From: Bacteroidota bacterium
Lineage (GTDB): Bacteria > Bacteroidota > Bacteroidia > Chitinophagales > Chitinophagaceae
DNA length: 7,885 nucleotides
Assembly (NCBI GenBank): GCA_028877045.1
Contig: JAGWPQ010000402.1
Coordinates: 1 to 7,885, forward strand
Direction: 5' to 3'
Of the stretch, positions 1 to 6,204 are shown piece by piece; within the stretch, counting starts at the first letter, position 1, and every line of letters starts with the position of its first letter. The position numbers and the translations under genes are program-made. Below the pieces are notes generated by a model. The model ran no database searches and was not told the DNA's origin. It saw nothing but the letters and a program-made list of their open reading frames with translations.

Positions 1-60
1 AGATATAGCTTCCCCCCATTTTCAGTACAAGACATATATACCAGATTCTGCAATAAGCCT

Positions 61-147
61 CATATAAGCTACATATAAGCCATATATAAGCTACATATAA
101 GCTACTCCTAATAAGAGTAAGTTATATGTGGTTTATATGTGCTTTAT
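61..147. repeat. 11-bp tandem repeats with inverted copies forming a long hairpin
   Basis: Four direct 11-mers lie head to tail: CATATAAGCTA (61-71), CATATAAGCCA (72-82), TATATAAGCTA (83-93) and CATATAAGCTA (94-104), with a degenerate fifth copy at about 50-60. They are followed by two inverted cores, TTATATG at 122-128 and 133-139, also 11 bp apart. As + strand RNA, 81-100 pairs with 122-141 in 20 consecutive pairs (17 Watson-Crick, 3 G-U). Beyond a 2x2 internal loop, TACTC (103-107) pairs with GAGTA (115-119) around a 7-nt loop. A further 5 pairs (75-79 with 143-147) lie below one mismatch. No T-tract follows, so it is not a standard terminator. The function is unknown. A 10-bp palindrome GATAGCTATC lies just beyond at 180-189. 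I see no gene in 1-293. Confidence 0.8.
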
Positions 148-233
148 TATTGAATGATGGGATGCTTACATTACAATATGATAGCTATCTGCCATAAGCA
201 AACCAACAATCAGCCATGGCAATTGTAACAGGC

Positions 234-252
234 AAAAAAGCCTTCTGCAGGC
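234..252 (-). terminator. possible weak terminator of lgt
   Basis: Read on the minus strand, GCCT and AGGC (249-252 and 240-243) form a short 4-bp stem around GCAGA and are followed directly by six T (239-234). It lies about 40-60 nt after the lgt stop codon. The stem is short, so this is a tentative call. A second hairpin, CGGTA/TACCG (272-276 with 283-287), sits between it and the stop codon but has no T-tract. Confidence 0.35.
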
Positions 253-293
253 AGTATGGATTATTGCTTATCGGTATGTATGTACCGGAAAAT

Positions 294-1577
294 CTAAACA
301 GCTTTCGCTTTGCTTAATTTTATTTTGGGTGCAAGCCAGTATAAAACAATTCCTCCGAGAAATAATCCGAAAGAAATTAATTCGGCCTGTGTAGGATGAA
401 ATGGCAAGCCGTTATATTTTAAGTTAACGCGGATCTTCTCAATAAAAAATCTTTCAATTCCGTTTGCGATCAGATAAACAGCAAATAATCTTCCGGGTAC
501 TTTGAATTTCTTTCTGAAAAACCAGATCGCAGCAAATATGATGAGGCACATCACCGTTTCGTAAAACGGTGTAGGAAAAACCGAAATGGGTAAATAACTG
601 CAATAATTGCCCTGGCAGCCTGCAAAATTTATTCCTTCACTGATCACATTGTGCGGATAATTATAACCAAACAGCCAGTTGGGCAATCCCCAGAAAGGTT
701 GCACGTGCAATGCATGCACACTTGATGTTGCAAATTGTTCGGCATAAAAATGCTGGTTGTGCTGCAACACAGCATTGTATTGTTCGGGAGTTGCAGAAAT
801 TAATTTTCCCTGGGCATCGCTTATGAAAGCACTGTTCAGTATTCCCCAGTCACCATCGCCGGCAACCTGGCAACCGATCCTTCCCGTTGCATAAGCAAGC
901 ATTAAACCGGGTGCGGCCGCATCGCATAAATGAATGAATGGTATTTGATATTTTTTTGAGTAAAAATATAAAGCGATGGTTGCACAAATTAATCCGCCAT
1001 AAAAAGTCAATCCGCTGAATGATGCCAATCCTTCCAGTGGATGTTTAACAAATTCGTCCCAATTCTCCAGATTATTAAAAAACTTAGCGCCGGCAAATCC
1101 AAACAGCGCAGCAAAAATTACCATGTCGCCTACCCTGTCCTGCGGCCATATCCTGATGGTCCTGCTTTCGGGCTTATCTAATTTTTGTTTATATTTTTCC
1201 CACCATTTCAATCCTGCGAAAGCCAGTCCCAGCAACAATCCGAACGGAATGCTTCCCTGTCCTGAAAGAATATATGATTGAGGATCGTTGAGCGCATTGG
1301 GTGTTATAAATGCGCCGACGATCTTGAAACCCATAACAAATCCTAAAACAAAATTTATGATCAGATCAGAGATGCTTGCAGTGCCGCCAACGATGATGGT
1401 TTGTTCGGTGAACACCAGCAAGCCAAGTGATTGTTTACGTCGCAATTCTAATGTAAGCACCCATGCAGCAAGAATAAATGAAATGGCAACAAAAAAACCA
1501 AACGAATTAATCAATCTTAAAAACGACCAGTCAACATGAAAAATATCTTTAAAGGCATAGTATAAATTAGGATACAT
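294..1577 (-). CDS. lgt: prolipoprotein diacylglyceryl transferase (Lgt), long Bacteroidota form
   Basis: Integral inner-membrane enzyme that moves the diacylglyceryl group from phosphatidylglycerol to the lipobox cysteine of prelipoproteins, the first step of lipoprotein maturation. Counting from the start used here (427 aa), the visible family motifs are SGLTFYGGLI (about 188-197), the signature GRIGCQVAGDGDWG (232-245, the counterpart of E. coli GRIGNFxNGE), FPTPFYE (334-340) and GIERFFIEKIR (373-383), with HPTQ near 394. Several hydrophobic helices are spread along the chain. It is much longer than E. coli Lgt (291 aa) because of a polar stretch at about 50-150 and a periplasm-like insert at about 250-330. 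I chose the ATG at 1577 because MYPNLYYAFKD resembles how I remember relatives beginning. An in-frame ATG at 1604 would add MLLKLKTSD. Neither start has a Shine-Dalgarno. The gene is separated from its upstream neighbour by a terminator, so it is probably transcribed alone. Confidence 0.9.
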   Translation of the reverse strand: MYPNLYYAFKDIFHVDWSFLRLINSFGFFVAISFILAAWVLTLELRRKQSLGLLVFTEQTIIVGGTASISDLIINFVLGFVMGFKIVGAFITPNALNDPQSYILSGQGSIPFGLLLGLAFAGLKWWEKYKQKLDKPESRTIRIWPQDRVGDMVIFAALFGFAGAKFFNNLENWDEFVKHPLEGLASFSGLTFYGGLICATIALYFYSKKYQIPFIHLCDAAAPGLMLAYATGRIGCQVAGDGDWGILNSAFISDAQGKLISATPEQYNAVLQHNQHFYAEQFATSSVHALHVQPFWGLPNWLFGYNYPHNVISEGINFAGCQGNYCSYLPISVFPTPFYETVMCLIIFAAIWFFRKKFKVPGRLFAVYLIANGIERFFIEKIRVNLKYNGLPFHPTQAELISFGLFLGGIVLYWLAPKIKLSKAKAV

Positions 1578-1664
1578 ATCCGAAGTTTTAAGTTTTAAAA
1601 GCATGCAATGTTAATCAGAAATCATCAGATTAAAATAATAAAAAGCAAAACTTTACAATCAATA

Positions 1665-1700
1665 TTTTTTATGAAAAAAGCCCCGCTTAATAGCGGGGCT
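1665..1700 (-). terminator. intrinsic terminator of the bacilliredoxin gene
   Basis: A perfect 9-bp GC-rich stem, AGCCCCGCT (1679-1687) with AGCGGGGCT (1692-1700), has a TAAT loop. On the minus strand it is followed by TTTTTCATAAAAAA. It lies 36 nt after the bacilliredoxin stop codon and before lgt, so the two genes should be separate transcription units. Confidence 0.9.
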
Positions 1701-1735
1701 GATACTTACTAACACATCTAAAAACAAAGGTATAT

Positions 1736-2152
1736 TTAATTGCAATATTTATTGAACTCGTTGATCAGATGCTGTGCGATGACCTGTGCCGGACGGCCTT
1801 CGATCTGATGTCGTTCAACCATGCTAACCAATGCACCATCTTTAAACAATGCAATGGATGGTGATGATGGCGGATAAGGTAATAAATGCTCTCTTATTTT
1901 TTGCACTGCTTCCGAATCAAATCCGGCAAAACTTGTAGATAGTCTGTCGGGGCGTTTTTCTGCATTATGCACGGCCATTAAAACACCGGGGCGACAAGTG
2001 CCTGCTGCACAACCGCAAACAGAATTAATGACTACCAATGTTGTTCCTTCTTTTTGTAAAGTTGCATCAACCTCTGCTGCCGATAACATTTCTTCAAAAC
2101 CACTATCGGTTAATTCGGCTTTCATCGGTAGAACTATTTCTGCTGGATACAT
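1736..2152 (-). CDS. BrxA/BrxB family bacilliredoxin (YphP/YqiW type)
   Basis: Small cytosolic thioredoxin-fold protein of 138 aa, the usual family length. In Bacillus these proteins remove bacillithiol from S-bacillithiolated proteins through a CGC active site. That motif is seen here as SVCGCAAGTCRPG, with C46-G47-C48 and a third cysteine at C53. The N-terminus MYPAEIVLPMKAEL and the VERHQIEG stretch (112-119) also fit the family. Many Bacteroidota make bacillithiol, so the redox role is plausible, but that is family knowledge and no bacillithiol gene is in the window. The start is the ATG at 2152; the upstream is A/T-rich without a Shine-Dalgarno. It is a single-gene unit, divergent from hsp20, with a terminator behind it and a promoter-like TATTTTTG about 35 nt upstream of the start. 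Confidence 0.92.
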   Translation of the reverse strand: MYPAEIVLPMKAELTDSGFEEMLSAAEVDATLQKEGTTLVVINSVCGCAAGTCRPGVLMAVHNAEKRPDRLSTSFAGFDSEAVQKIREHLLPYPPSSPSIALFKDGALVSMVERHQIEGRPAQVIAQHLINEFNKYCN

Positions 2153-2186
2153 TTTTATAATTGTTTAAATGATTTGAAATGAGAAG

Positions 2187-2194
2187 CAAAAATA
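2187..2194 (-). promoter_or_regulatory. -7 promoter element for the bacilliredoxin gene
   Basis: The minus strand reads TATTTTTG, an exact match to the Bacteroidota -7 box TAnnTTTG. It would give a leader of roughly 30 nt to the ATG at 2152. No clear -33 TTTG is seen about 19 nt upstream, so the call rests on one box and its position. Confidence 0.45.
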
Positions 2195-2326
2195 AAGCAA
2201 ATCTTGGAACGAATTTAGTATAACCATGAGCCATGATGTCTTTTTTCGTCAATCGAAAATGCCATTTTGTCGTTAAATAATTAGAAAATAAGTAATTATG
2301 GCCCTAAAACTGCTGATGGTACGTGG

Positions 2327-2357
2327 TTTGAAAAATATTTTTCGAAAATTATTTAAA
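2327..2357 (+). promoter_or_regulatory. candidate promoter of hsp20
   Basis: TTTG (2327-2330) is followed after exactly 19 nt by TATTTAAA (2350-2357), a partial match to TAnnTTTG. It lies 20 bp before the start codon. The spacer contains a perfect 14-bp palindrome, GAAAAATATTTTTC (2330-2343), which could be an operator or just an A/T-rich spacer. I see no CIRCE element (the HrcA operator) in 2153-2377. Confidence 0.35.
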
Positions 2358-2377
2358 AACAAAAAAATATCACACGT

Positions 2378-2806
2378 ATGACAATCATTAAACACAATCC
2401 CGCAGCTTATCACAGTTTATTCAACGAGTTCTTCAACAACTTCCCTTCTACATGGGGAAGAGATACAGAAGCAACATGGTCGGTGGTACCGGTAAATATT
2501 TATGAATCTGAAAATGGTTTTCAGCTTGAATTGAATGCACCCGGCCGCAACAAAGAAGATTTTAAGATCAATATCGAAAAAGGTTTGCTGACCGTAAGTT
2601 TTGAAAAGAAAGAAGAAGCTGCAAACAAAGAATTGAAAACAATACGCAAAGAATTCAGCTACACAAATTTTAAACGCAGTTTTTCGGTTGATGAAAATAT
2701 CAACACAGAAGCCATTGAGGCCGTATATGAAAATGGTGTTTTAAAATTATTCTTACCTAAAAAAGAAGAAGTAAAAATTTCTCCAAAAGAAATTACTGTA
2801 AAATAA
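2378..2806 (+). CDS. small heat-shock protein, Hsp20/alpha-crystallin family
   Basis: ATP-independent cytosolic holdase chaperone that binds unfolding proteins and usually assembles into oligomers. It has 142 aa, typical for bacterial Hsp20. The short N-terminal arm (about 1-35) is rich in F, N and W (YHSLFNEFFNNFPSTWG). The alpha-crystallin domain runs from about 36 to 131: VPVNIYESENGFQLELNAPG opens it, and the conserved ENGVLKLFLPK (about 117-127) closes it. The C-terminal tail carries ITV (I-x-I/V), the motif that docks into a neighbouring subunit. The ATG at 2378 follows an A-rich stretch without a Shine-Dalgarno, normal for this phylum. It is monocistronic, with its own strong terminator 35 nt after the stop. 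Heat regulation is expected from the family but no heat-shock operator is evident. Confidence 0.94.
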   Translation: MTIIKHNPAAYHSLFNEFFNNFPSTWGRDTEATWSVVPVNIYESENGFQLELNAPGRNKEDFKINIEKGLLTVSFEKKEEAANKELKTIRKEFSYTNFKRSFSVDENINTEAIEAVYENGVLKLFLPKKEEVKISPKEITVK

Positions 2807-2840
2807 GTTCTGTTTTAAAACAGCGTTGGTTTTGGTTAGT

Positions 2841-2872
2841 ACCCCGCATTTTTATGCGGGGTTTATTTTTTT
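2841..2872 (+). terminator. intrinsic terminator of hsp20
   Basis: A perfect 9-bp stem, ACCCCGCAT (2841-2849) with ATGCGGGGT (2854-2862), has a TTTT loop and is followed by TTATTTTTTT. It separates hsp20 from the sigma factor unit downstream. Confidence 0.93.
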
Positions 2873-2954
2873 ACAGGTAATCCTCGTTAAATGTCAGCAA
2901 GACATCACACTCATAAAGTTGATTGGGAGACAGTAGAAAGATGATTAACTTATC

Positions 2955-3053
2955 ATTCAGGAATAACTCAACTTTTATTTGTATGATAGTTTTAAAATGA
3001 TGTAATAATTTGTGCAGCAGCGATACTAATAAATAGAAATTATTCAGGAATAA
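2955..3053. repeat. duplicated ATTCAGGAATAA site upstream of the ECF sigma gene
   Basis: The 12-mer ATTCAGGAATAA occurs at 2955-2966 and again at 3042-3053, 87 bp apart. The second copy extends to a symmetric TTATTC-AG-GAATAA (3040-3053), and the first has the shorter dyad ATTC-AG-GAAT. The second copy ends 36 bp before the sigma start codon. These could be operators for a dimeric regulator, or GGAAT-type -35 elements of ECF promoters, which would fit autoregulation. Both readings are inference. The rest of 2873-3089 holds no gene that I can see. Confidence 0.5.
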
Positions 3054-3089
3054 AATTTACCTCGGTAAGCAATTAAATATATTTTTTTC

Positions 3090-3581
3090 ATGCCCGATGA
3101 GCAGGAATTCATATCGGTAATCAACCAGCACCAAAAGATCATTCATAAGGTTTGTGCTGTTTATATGGATACACCAACCGACAGAGAAGACCTGTTTCAG
3201 GAGATCACTTTGCAGGCATGGAAATCGTTTGCAACATTCAGAGGCGAAGCACAATTTTCAACATGGTTATACCGCGTTGCACTGAATACGGCCATTACAT
3301 TTTTCAGGAAGGAGAAGAAACAACCGCAAATTTTTAATACAGAAATATTTCCTGAATTAACCGAACAAAGAAATACCGATGAAGAACAACTTGCAGCCAT
3401 GTATAAAGCCATTGGTGAATTGTCGAATATCGATAAGGCTTTGGTGATGCTGTATATCGAGGATTACAGTTACCAGGAGATCGGCGATATGATGGGCATC
3501 TCTCCCAACAATGTTGCCGTTAAAATGATACGGATCAAAACAAAATTGAAAGATGCTGCTAAAAAATATTATCAGTTCTAA
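3090..3581 (+). CDS. ECF-type RNA polymerase sigma-70 factor
   Basis: Sigma factor of the extracytoplasmic-function class, directing RNA polymerase to a small regulon. It has 163 aa, the normal two-domain ECF size. Region 2 spans about 10-75: the acidic DREDLFQEITLQAWKSF (31-47) is the core-binding helix, and FSTWLYRVALNTAITFFRK (56-74) covers the -10 recognition part. Region 4 spans about 102-156, with the helix-turn-helix in YSYQEIGDMMGISPNNVAVKM (126-146, LYIEDYS just before it). There is no C-terminal extension. The ATG at 3090 lies in an A/T-rich context with no Shine-Dalgarno. The next gene begins 11 bp after its stop and is surely cotranscribed. The duplicated ATTCAGGAATAA upstream may be its control site. 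The ECF subgroup and target genes cannot be told from the sequence. Confidence 0.93.
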   Translation: MPDEQEFISVINQHQKIIHKVCAVYMDTPTDREDLFQEITLQAWKSFATFRGEAQFSTWLYRVALNTAITFFRKEKKQPQIFNTEIFPELTEQRNTDEEQLAAMYKAIGELSNIDKALVMLYIEDYSYQEIGDMMGISPNNVAVKMIRIKTKLKDAAKKYYQF

Positions 3582-3592
3582 AAATAAAAATT

Positions 3593-4231
3593 ATGGAATT
3601 AGACGAACTGAAAAATGAATTGAATAAAAAGTTTGCCGCCGATAAAAATAAATCTGCAGCCGATATTGCCGCGTTGCTGAAGAAGCAAACGGTCTCTGTT
3701 GTTCGTAAACTGCAGCGAAGTTTATGGTTCGATCTGCTGGCAAATATTTTAGTGCTCTTCTTATTTATCTGGCAGGGTTTGTATAATGCCAGCTGGGCAT
3801 TGCGTGTTTATTTTTCATCTTTTATAGTTTTATCTGTTGCTGCATTAATTGTATTGATCTATCTGATCAGAAAAATAAATGCACTGAACAATACCATTCT
3901 GCCTGTTAAACAAAATCTCGAAAGTATTTATACCATCGTCAGGGAATATAAAACAAGATGTTTTCAGTTAACGATGCTGCTGATCCCGTTTTGTATCGCA
4001 TTTATTTTTGTGCTGGCTTATGTTGAAAATAAAAGCGGTCACCAGTTTGATGACCTGATAGATAAATTGAATGACCGTGCATGGATCTTGTATACTGCAA
4101 TTGTTGTGTATGTTTCGATGATAACGATCGGCATTTATTATTTTACCAAATGGTGGTTAAAAAAATTATACGGAAAATATTTGGATCAGTTAAAGTTACT
4201 GATCGCTGAGCTGGAAGAAAACAGTTACTGA
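3593..4231 (+). CDS. four-helix membrane protein, possible anti-sigma factor
   Basis: No named family recognised. The 212-aa protein has a charged N-terminal arm (about 1-44, rich in K, D and E, probably helical) and four hydrophobic segments at about 46-64, 72-93, 124-144 and 164-185. The loop at 95-122 is charged, and a short tail ends in LDQLKLLIAELEENSY. An even helix number puts both ends on the same side, presumably the cytoplasm. It starts 11 bp after the ECF sigma stop, so translation is likely coupled. A membrane partner directly behind an ECF gene is the usual place for an anti-sigma factor, and the N-terminal arm would be the sigma-binding part. However, the HxxxCxxC zinc motif of classical anti-sigma domains is absent, so the role is inference from position. 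The stop TGA is followed 3 nt later by a perfect inverted repeat. Confidence 0.85.
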   Translation: MELDELKNELNKKFAADKNKSAADIAALLKKQTVSVVRKLQRSLWFDLLANILVLFLFIWQGLYNASWALRVYFSSFIVLSVAALIVLIYLIRKINALNNTILPVKQNLESIYTIVREYKTRCFQLTMLLIPFCIAFIFVLAYVENKSGHQFDDLIDKLNDRAWILYTAIVVYVSMITIGIYYFTKWWLKKLYGKYLDQLKLLIAELEENSY

Positions 4232-4452
4232 TAAAATACAGATTTTATACATGAATTTAAATCTGTATTGGATATATTTGAATGACCCGTCTCTGTAATC
4301 TTTTTAAACATTACAAACGACGGGTCATTGTATAACAAAAAGTACGGATTGCCTGCATTTGCTAATTTCTTTTCGAAAGAATATTCAGCATCGAATAGTT
4401 GTGCTACCATTTTAAGGACACAGCTGTAGCGGATATTGAATCGCTCAGGCAT
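4225..4452 (-). CDS. doubtful small hypothetical ORF (75 aa)
   Basis: The ORF runs from ATG to TAA. Its N-terminal half, with stretches such as VAQLFDAEYSFEKK and NAGNPYFLLYNDPSF, has codon use that looks like real coding sequence. The open frame continues upstream of the ATG for about 26 codons (KTCDYP just before it) to a TAA, without a usual start codon. It could therefore be the tail of a decayed gene. The 3' half is made of two perfect inverted repeats (4235-4269 and 4281-4329), which is odd for a protein gene, and its end overlaps the convergent membrane-protein gene by 7 bp. I recognise no family. It may be a small real gene, a remnant, or chance. Confidence 0.3.
   Translation of the reverse strand: MPERFNIRYSCVLKMVAQLFDAEYSFEKKLANAGNPYFLLYNDPSFVMFKKITETGHSNISNTDLNSCIKSVFYQ
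4235..4269. repeat. perfect 11-bp inverted repeat after the ECF operon
   Basis: AATACAGATTT (4235-4245) pairs with AAATCTGTATT (4259-4269) around a 13-nt loop. It begins 3 nt after the stop of the membrane-protein gene. The + side is followed by GGATATATTTG rather than a T-run. It could aid termination or protect the 3' end of the sigma operon transcript, but it is not a textbook intrinsic terminator. Confidence 0.75.
4281..4329. repeat. second inverted repeat, 11-bp plus 6-bp stem
   Basis: AATGACCCGTC (4281-4291) pairs with GACGGGTCATT (4319-4329). Inside, across a 2x3 internal loop, TGTAAT (4294-4299) pairs with ATTACA (4310-4315) around a 10-nt loop. There is no T-tract on either side. 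It lies 11 bp after the first inverted repeat, so the two would form tandem hairpins in a transcript from either strand. In the rest of the gene-poor stretch 4330-4650 I see only three GGATAA motifs (4454, 4485 and 4509) and no convincing gene. Confidence 0.75.
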
Positions 4453-4642
4453 AGGATAATCGCAGGTTTTTACTAAGAATACTTGGATAAGATTTTTTGC
4501 AGAATATTGGATAAGTGATGAGTAAATTTAAACAAGAACTTTGTTGAAAAAAATAAGATACCGTTTTTTAAATCGTATTTTAATGTGAAGAACCAAGTTT
4601 CAGTTTCTTTTAATCGGTTTTTAAATTAGTATCTGAATTGTT

Positions 4643-4690
4643 CAATAAAAAAAGCCTGTATCAATAAATGAATACAGGCTTTATATCTTT
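4643..4690 (-). terminator. terminator of the decarboxylase gene, possibly bidirectional
   Basis: A perfect 11-bp stem, AAAGCCTGTAT (4651-4661) with ATACAGGCTTT (4672-4682), has a 10-nt loop. On the minus strand it lies 22 nt after the decarboxylase stop codon and is followed by TTTTATTGAA. On the plus strand it is followed by ATATCTTTTTTC, so it may also stop transcripts coming from the sigma operon. Confidence 0.85.
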
Positions 4691-4703
4691 TTTCAAAAAA
4701 TAA

Positions 4704-6134
4704 TTATCTCAAATAACCCAATATCTTCAGCATGCTTTGTGCAGTTTGTTCTTTGGCATACACCCAATCTATCAGTTTTCCGTTTTTATCATATTCAACA
4801 ATAATATGTTTAGGCGAAGGAATTAAACAATGTTTGATACCGCCATATCCGCTGATCTGGTCCTGATAAGCACCGGTATGAAAAAATCCCACATACAATG
4901 GTTCTTTATTGACCGGATCGCTGCCATTGCCTGCATTTGCGATCTTGGGCAGGAACACTTCATTGATATGTTCCTCACTATCGTAATAATCGTGGCTGTC
5001 GCAGGTAATGCCGCCCAGCACCACACGATGATATTCATTCTCCCATTTATTTACAGGCAGCATCAAAAACTTTTCTCCAATGCCCCATGTATCAGGCAAT
5101 GTTGTGATGAAAGATGAATCGATCATGTACCAGCACTCACGGTCGTTTTGATTTTTTTGTCCGGTAACACTGTAAATATGTGCCATGCTTTCACCAACGG
5201 TAAAACTTCCAAACTCGGTATAAATATTGGGCATCGGCACTTTTGCTTTCTTGCATGCCTTTTTAATATTGCTCACAATTTCATTGATCATGAACTGATA
5301 ATCGTATTCGAATCCCAATGAATGCTTGATAGGAAATCCACCGCCGATATTAATGGAATCCAATTCGGGGCAAATCTTTTTTAACTGGCAATAAAGATTG
5401 ATCACTTTATTCAATTCGCTCCAGTAATAAATATCATCTTTGATTCCTTTGTTCAAAAAGATGTGCAACATCTTTAATTGAAATTTATCTTCATACCCTT
5501 CTATCTCATCAACATAAAATTCTAAAATATCTTTTGCTCTGAAACCAAGTCTGGATGTATAAAAAGGAAAAGTAGGTTCTTCTTCTGCAGCCACACGAAT
5601 GCCTAACTTAAAAGGCACTTTCGCATTTCTTTTGTAAGCTTTCAGTTCATCTTTATTATCAAGGATCGGGATCACATTTTTAAAACCGGTATTAATTAAT
5701 TTGGTGATCCTTGTAGTATAAGATCTTTGTTTATATCCGTTGCAGATAATAAAAATATCTTTATTTATTTTTCTTCTTTCGTACAAACGGTTGATGATCT
5801 CAATATCGTAAGCGAAAGAAGTTTCCAGATGAACATCGTGTTTCAAAGCTTCTTCCACTACAAAACTAAAATGCGAACTCTTGGTACAATAGCAATAAAA
5901 ATATTTGCCTTCGTACTTGTGTTTTTTCATGGCATCGGCAAACATCTTCTTTGCTTTTTTTATCTGCATACCGATCTTCGGTAAATAGGTCAGCTTCATT
6001 GGCGTACCGTATTTATCGATCAGGGCTTTCAGATCAAGACCATTAAATTCCAAGTAACCATCATCGTTAACTTCAAATCCTTCCTGCGGAAAATGAAAGG
6101 TTTGATTGACAAGCGAGGTGTAGCTGTTGTTCAT
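4704..6134 (-). CDS. speA: PLP-dependent fold-III decarboxylase, arginine decarboxylase type
   Basis: Cytosolic enzyme that probably decarboxylates arginine to agmatine, the first step of one polyamine route. The 476-aa chain has the alanine-racemase-like barrel first: YCTKSSHF (82-89) carries the presumed PLP lysine K85, and NIGGGFP (262-268) is the glycine-rich phosphate loop. The second domain carries the catalytic CDSHDYY (378-384, with C378, D379 and S380) and GAYQ (421-424), both hallmarks of the fold-III arginine, ornithine and diaminopimelate decarboxylases. It is shorter than E. coli SpeA (about 660 aa). EPGR, found in many relatives, is replaced by EFGSFTVGES (307-316), and the usual HxGS site reads HIFLNKG (224-230). 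Substrate choice is therefore less certain than the fold: diaminopimelate or carboxynorspermidine decarboxylase is possible, but the length fits Bacteroidota proteins annotated as arginine decarboxylase. It is a single-gene unit with a TATTTTTG box upstream and a terminator behind it. Confidence 0.82.
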   Translation of the reverse strand: MNNSYTSLVNQTFHFPQEGFEVNDDGYLEFNGLDLKALIDKYGTPMKLTYLPKIGMQIKKAKKMFADAMKKHKYEGKYFYCYCTKSSHFSFVVEEALKHDVHLETSFAYDIEIINRLYERRKINKDIFIICNGYKQRSYTTRITKLINTGFKNVIPILDNKDELKAYKRNAKVPFKLGIRVAAEEEPTFPFYTSRLGFRAKDILEFYVDEIEGYEDKFQLKMLHIFLNKGIKDDIYYWSELNKVINLYCQLKKICPELDSINIGGGFPIKHSLGFEYDYQFMINEIVSNIKKACKKAKVPMPNIYTEFGSFTVGESMAHIYSVTGQKNQNDRECWYMIDSSFITTLPDTWGIGEKFLMLPVNKWENEYHRVVLGGITCDSHDYYDSEEHINEVFLPKIANAGNGSDPVNKEPLYVGFFHTGAYQDQISGYGGIKHCLIPSPKHIIVEYDKNGKLIDWVYAKEQTAQSMLKILGYLR

Positions 6135-6177
6135 TCAAGAACACATTTAGTGGGTTAATAAAATTTGAAACTGCTAA

Positions 6178-6185
6178 CAAAAATA
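6178..6185 (-). promoter_or_regulatory. -7 promoter element of the decarboxylase gene
   Basis: The minus strand reads TATTTTTG, an exact TAnnTTTG match, placing a start site roughly 35-40 nt before the ATG at 6134. It lies just after the rplT terminator, so the decarboxylase can be transcribed separately. No clear TTTG is found at -33. Confidence 0.45.
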
Positions 6186-6204
6186 ACTGTTTGTTCAATG
6201 CATA

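Noticed and set aside
61..147. CRISPR array
   Set aside because: The repeats are 11 bp, directly abutting, without spacers, and no cas genes are present.
1288..1539. Rightward 83-aa ORF opposite lgt
   Set aside because: It lies wholly antisense to a well-supported lgt reading frame and shows no recognisable motif.
2344..2377. RNA thermometer (ROSE or fourU) in the hsp20 leader
   Set aside because: The leader is A-rich and short, with no Shine-Dalgarno to sequester and no stable stem over the start codon.
3057..3412. Several short ORFs overlapping the ECF sigma gene
   Set aside because: The sigma frame has complete region 2 and region 4 signatures; the others have no domain and are out of frame or antisense.
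4823..5117. ORFs on both strands overlapping the decarboxylase gene
   Set aside because: They overlap the CDSHD/GAYQ-encoding part of the real gene in other frames and look like shadows.
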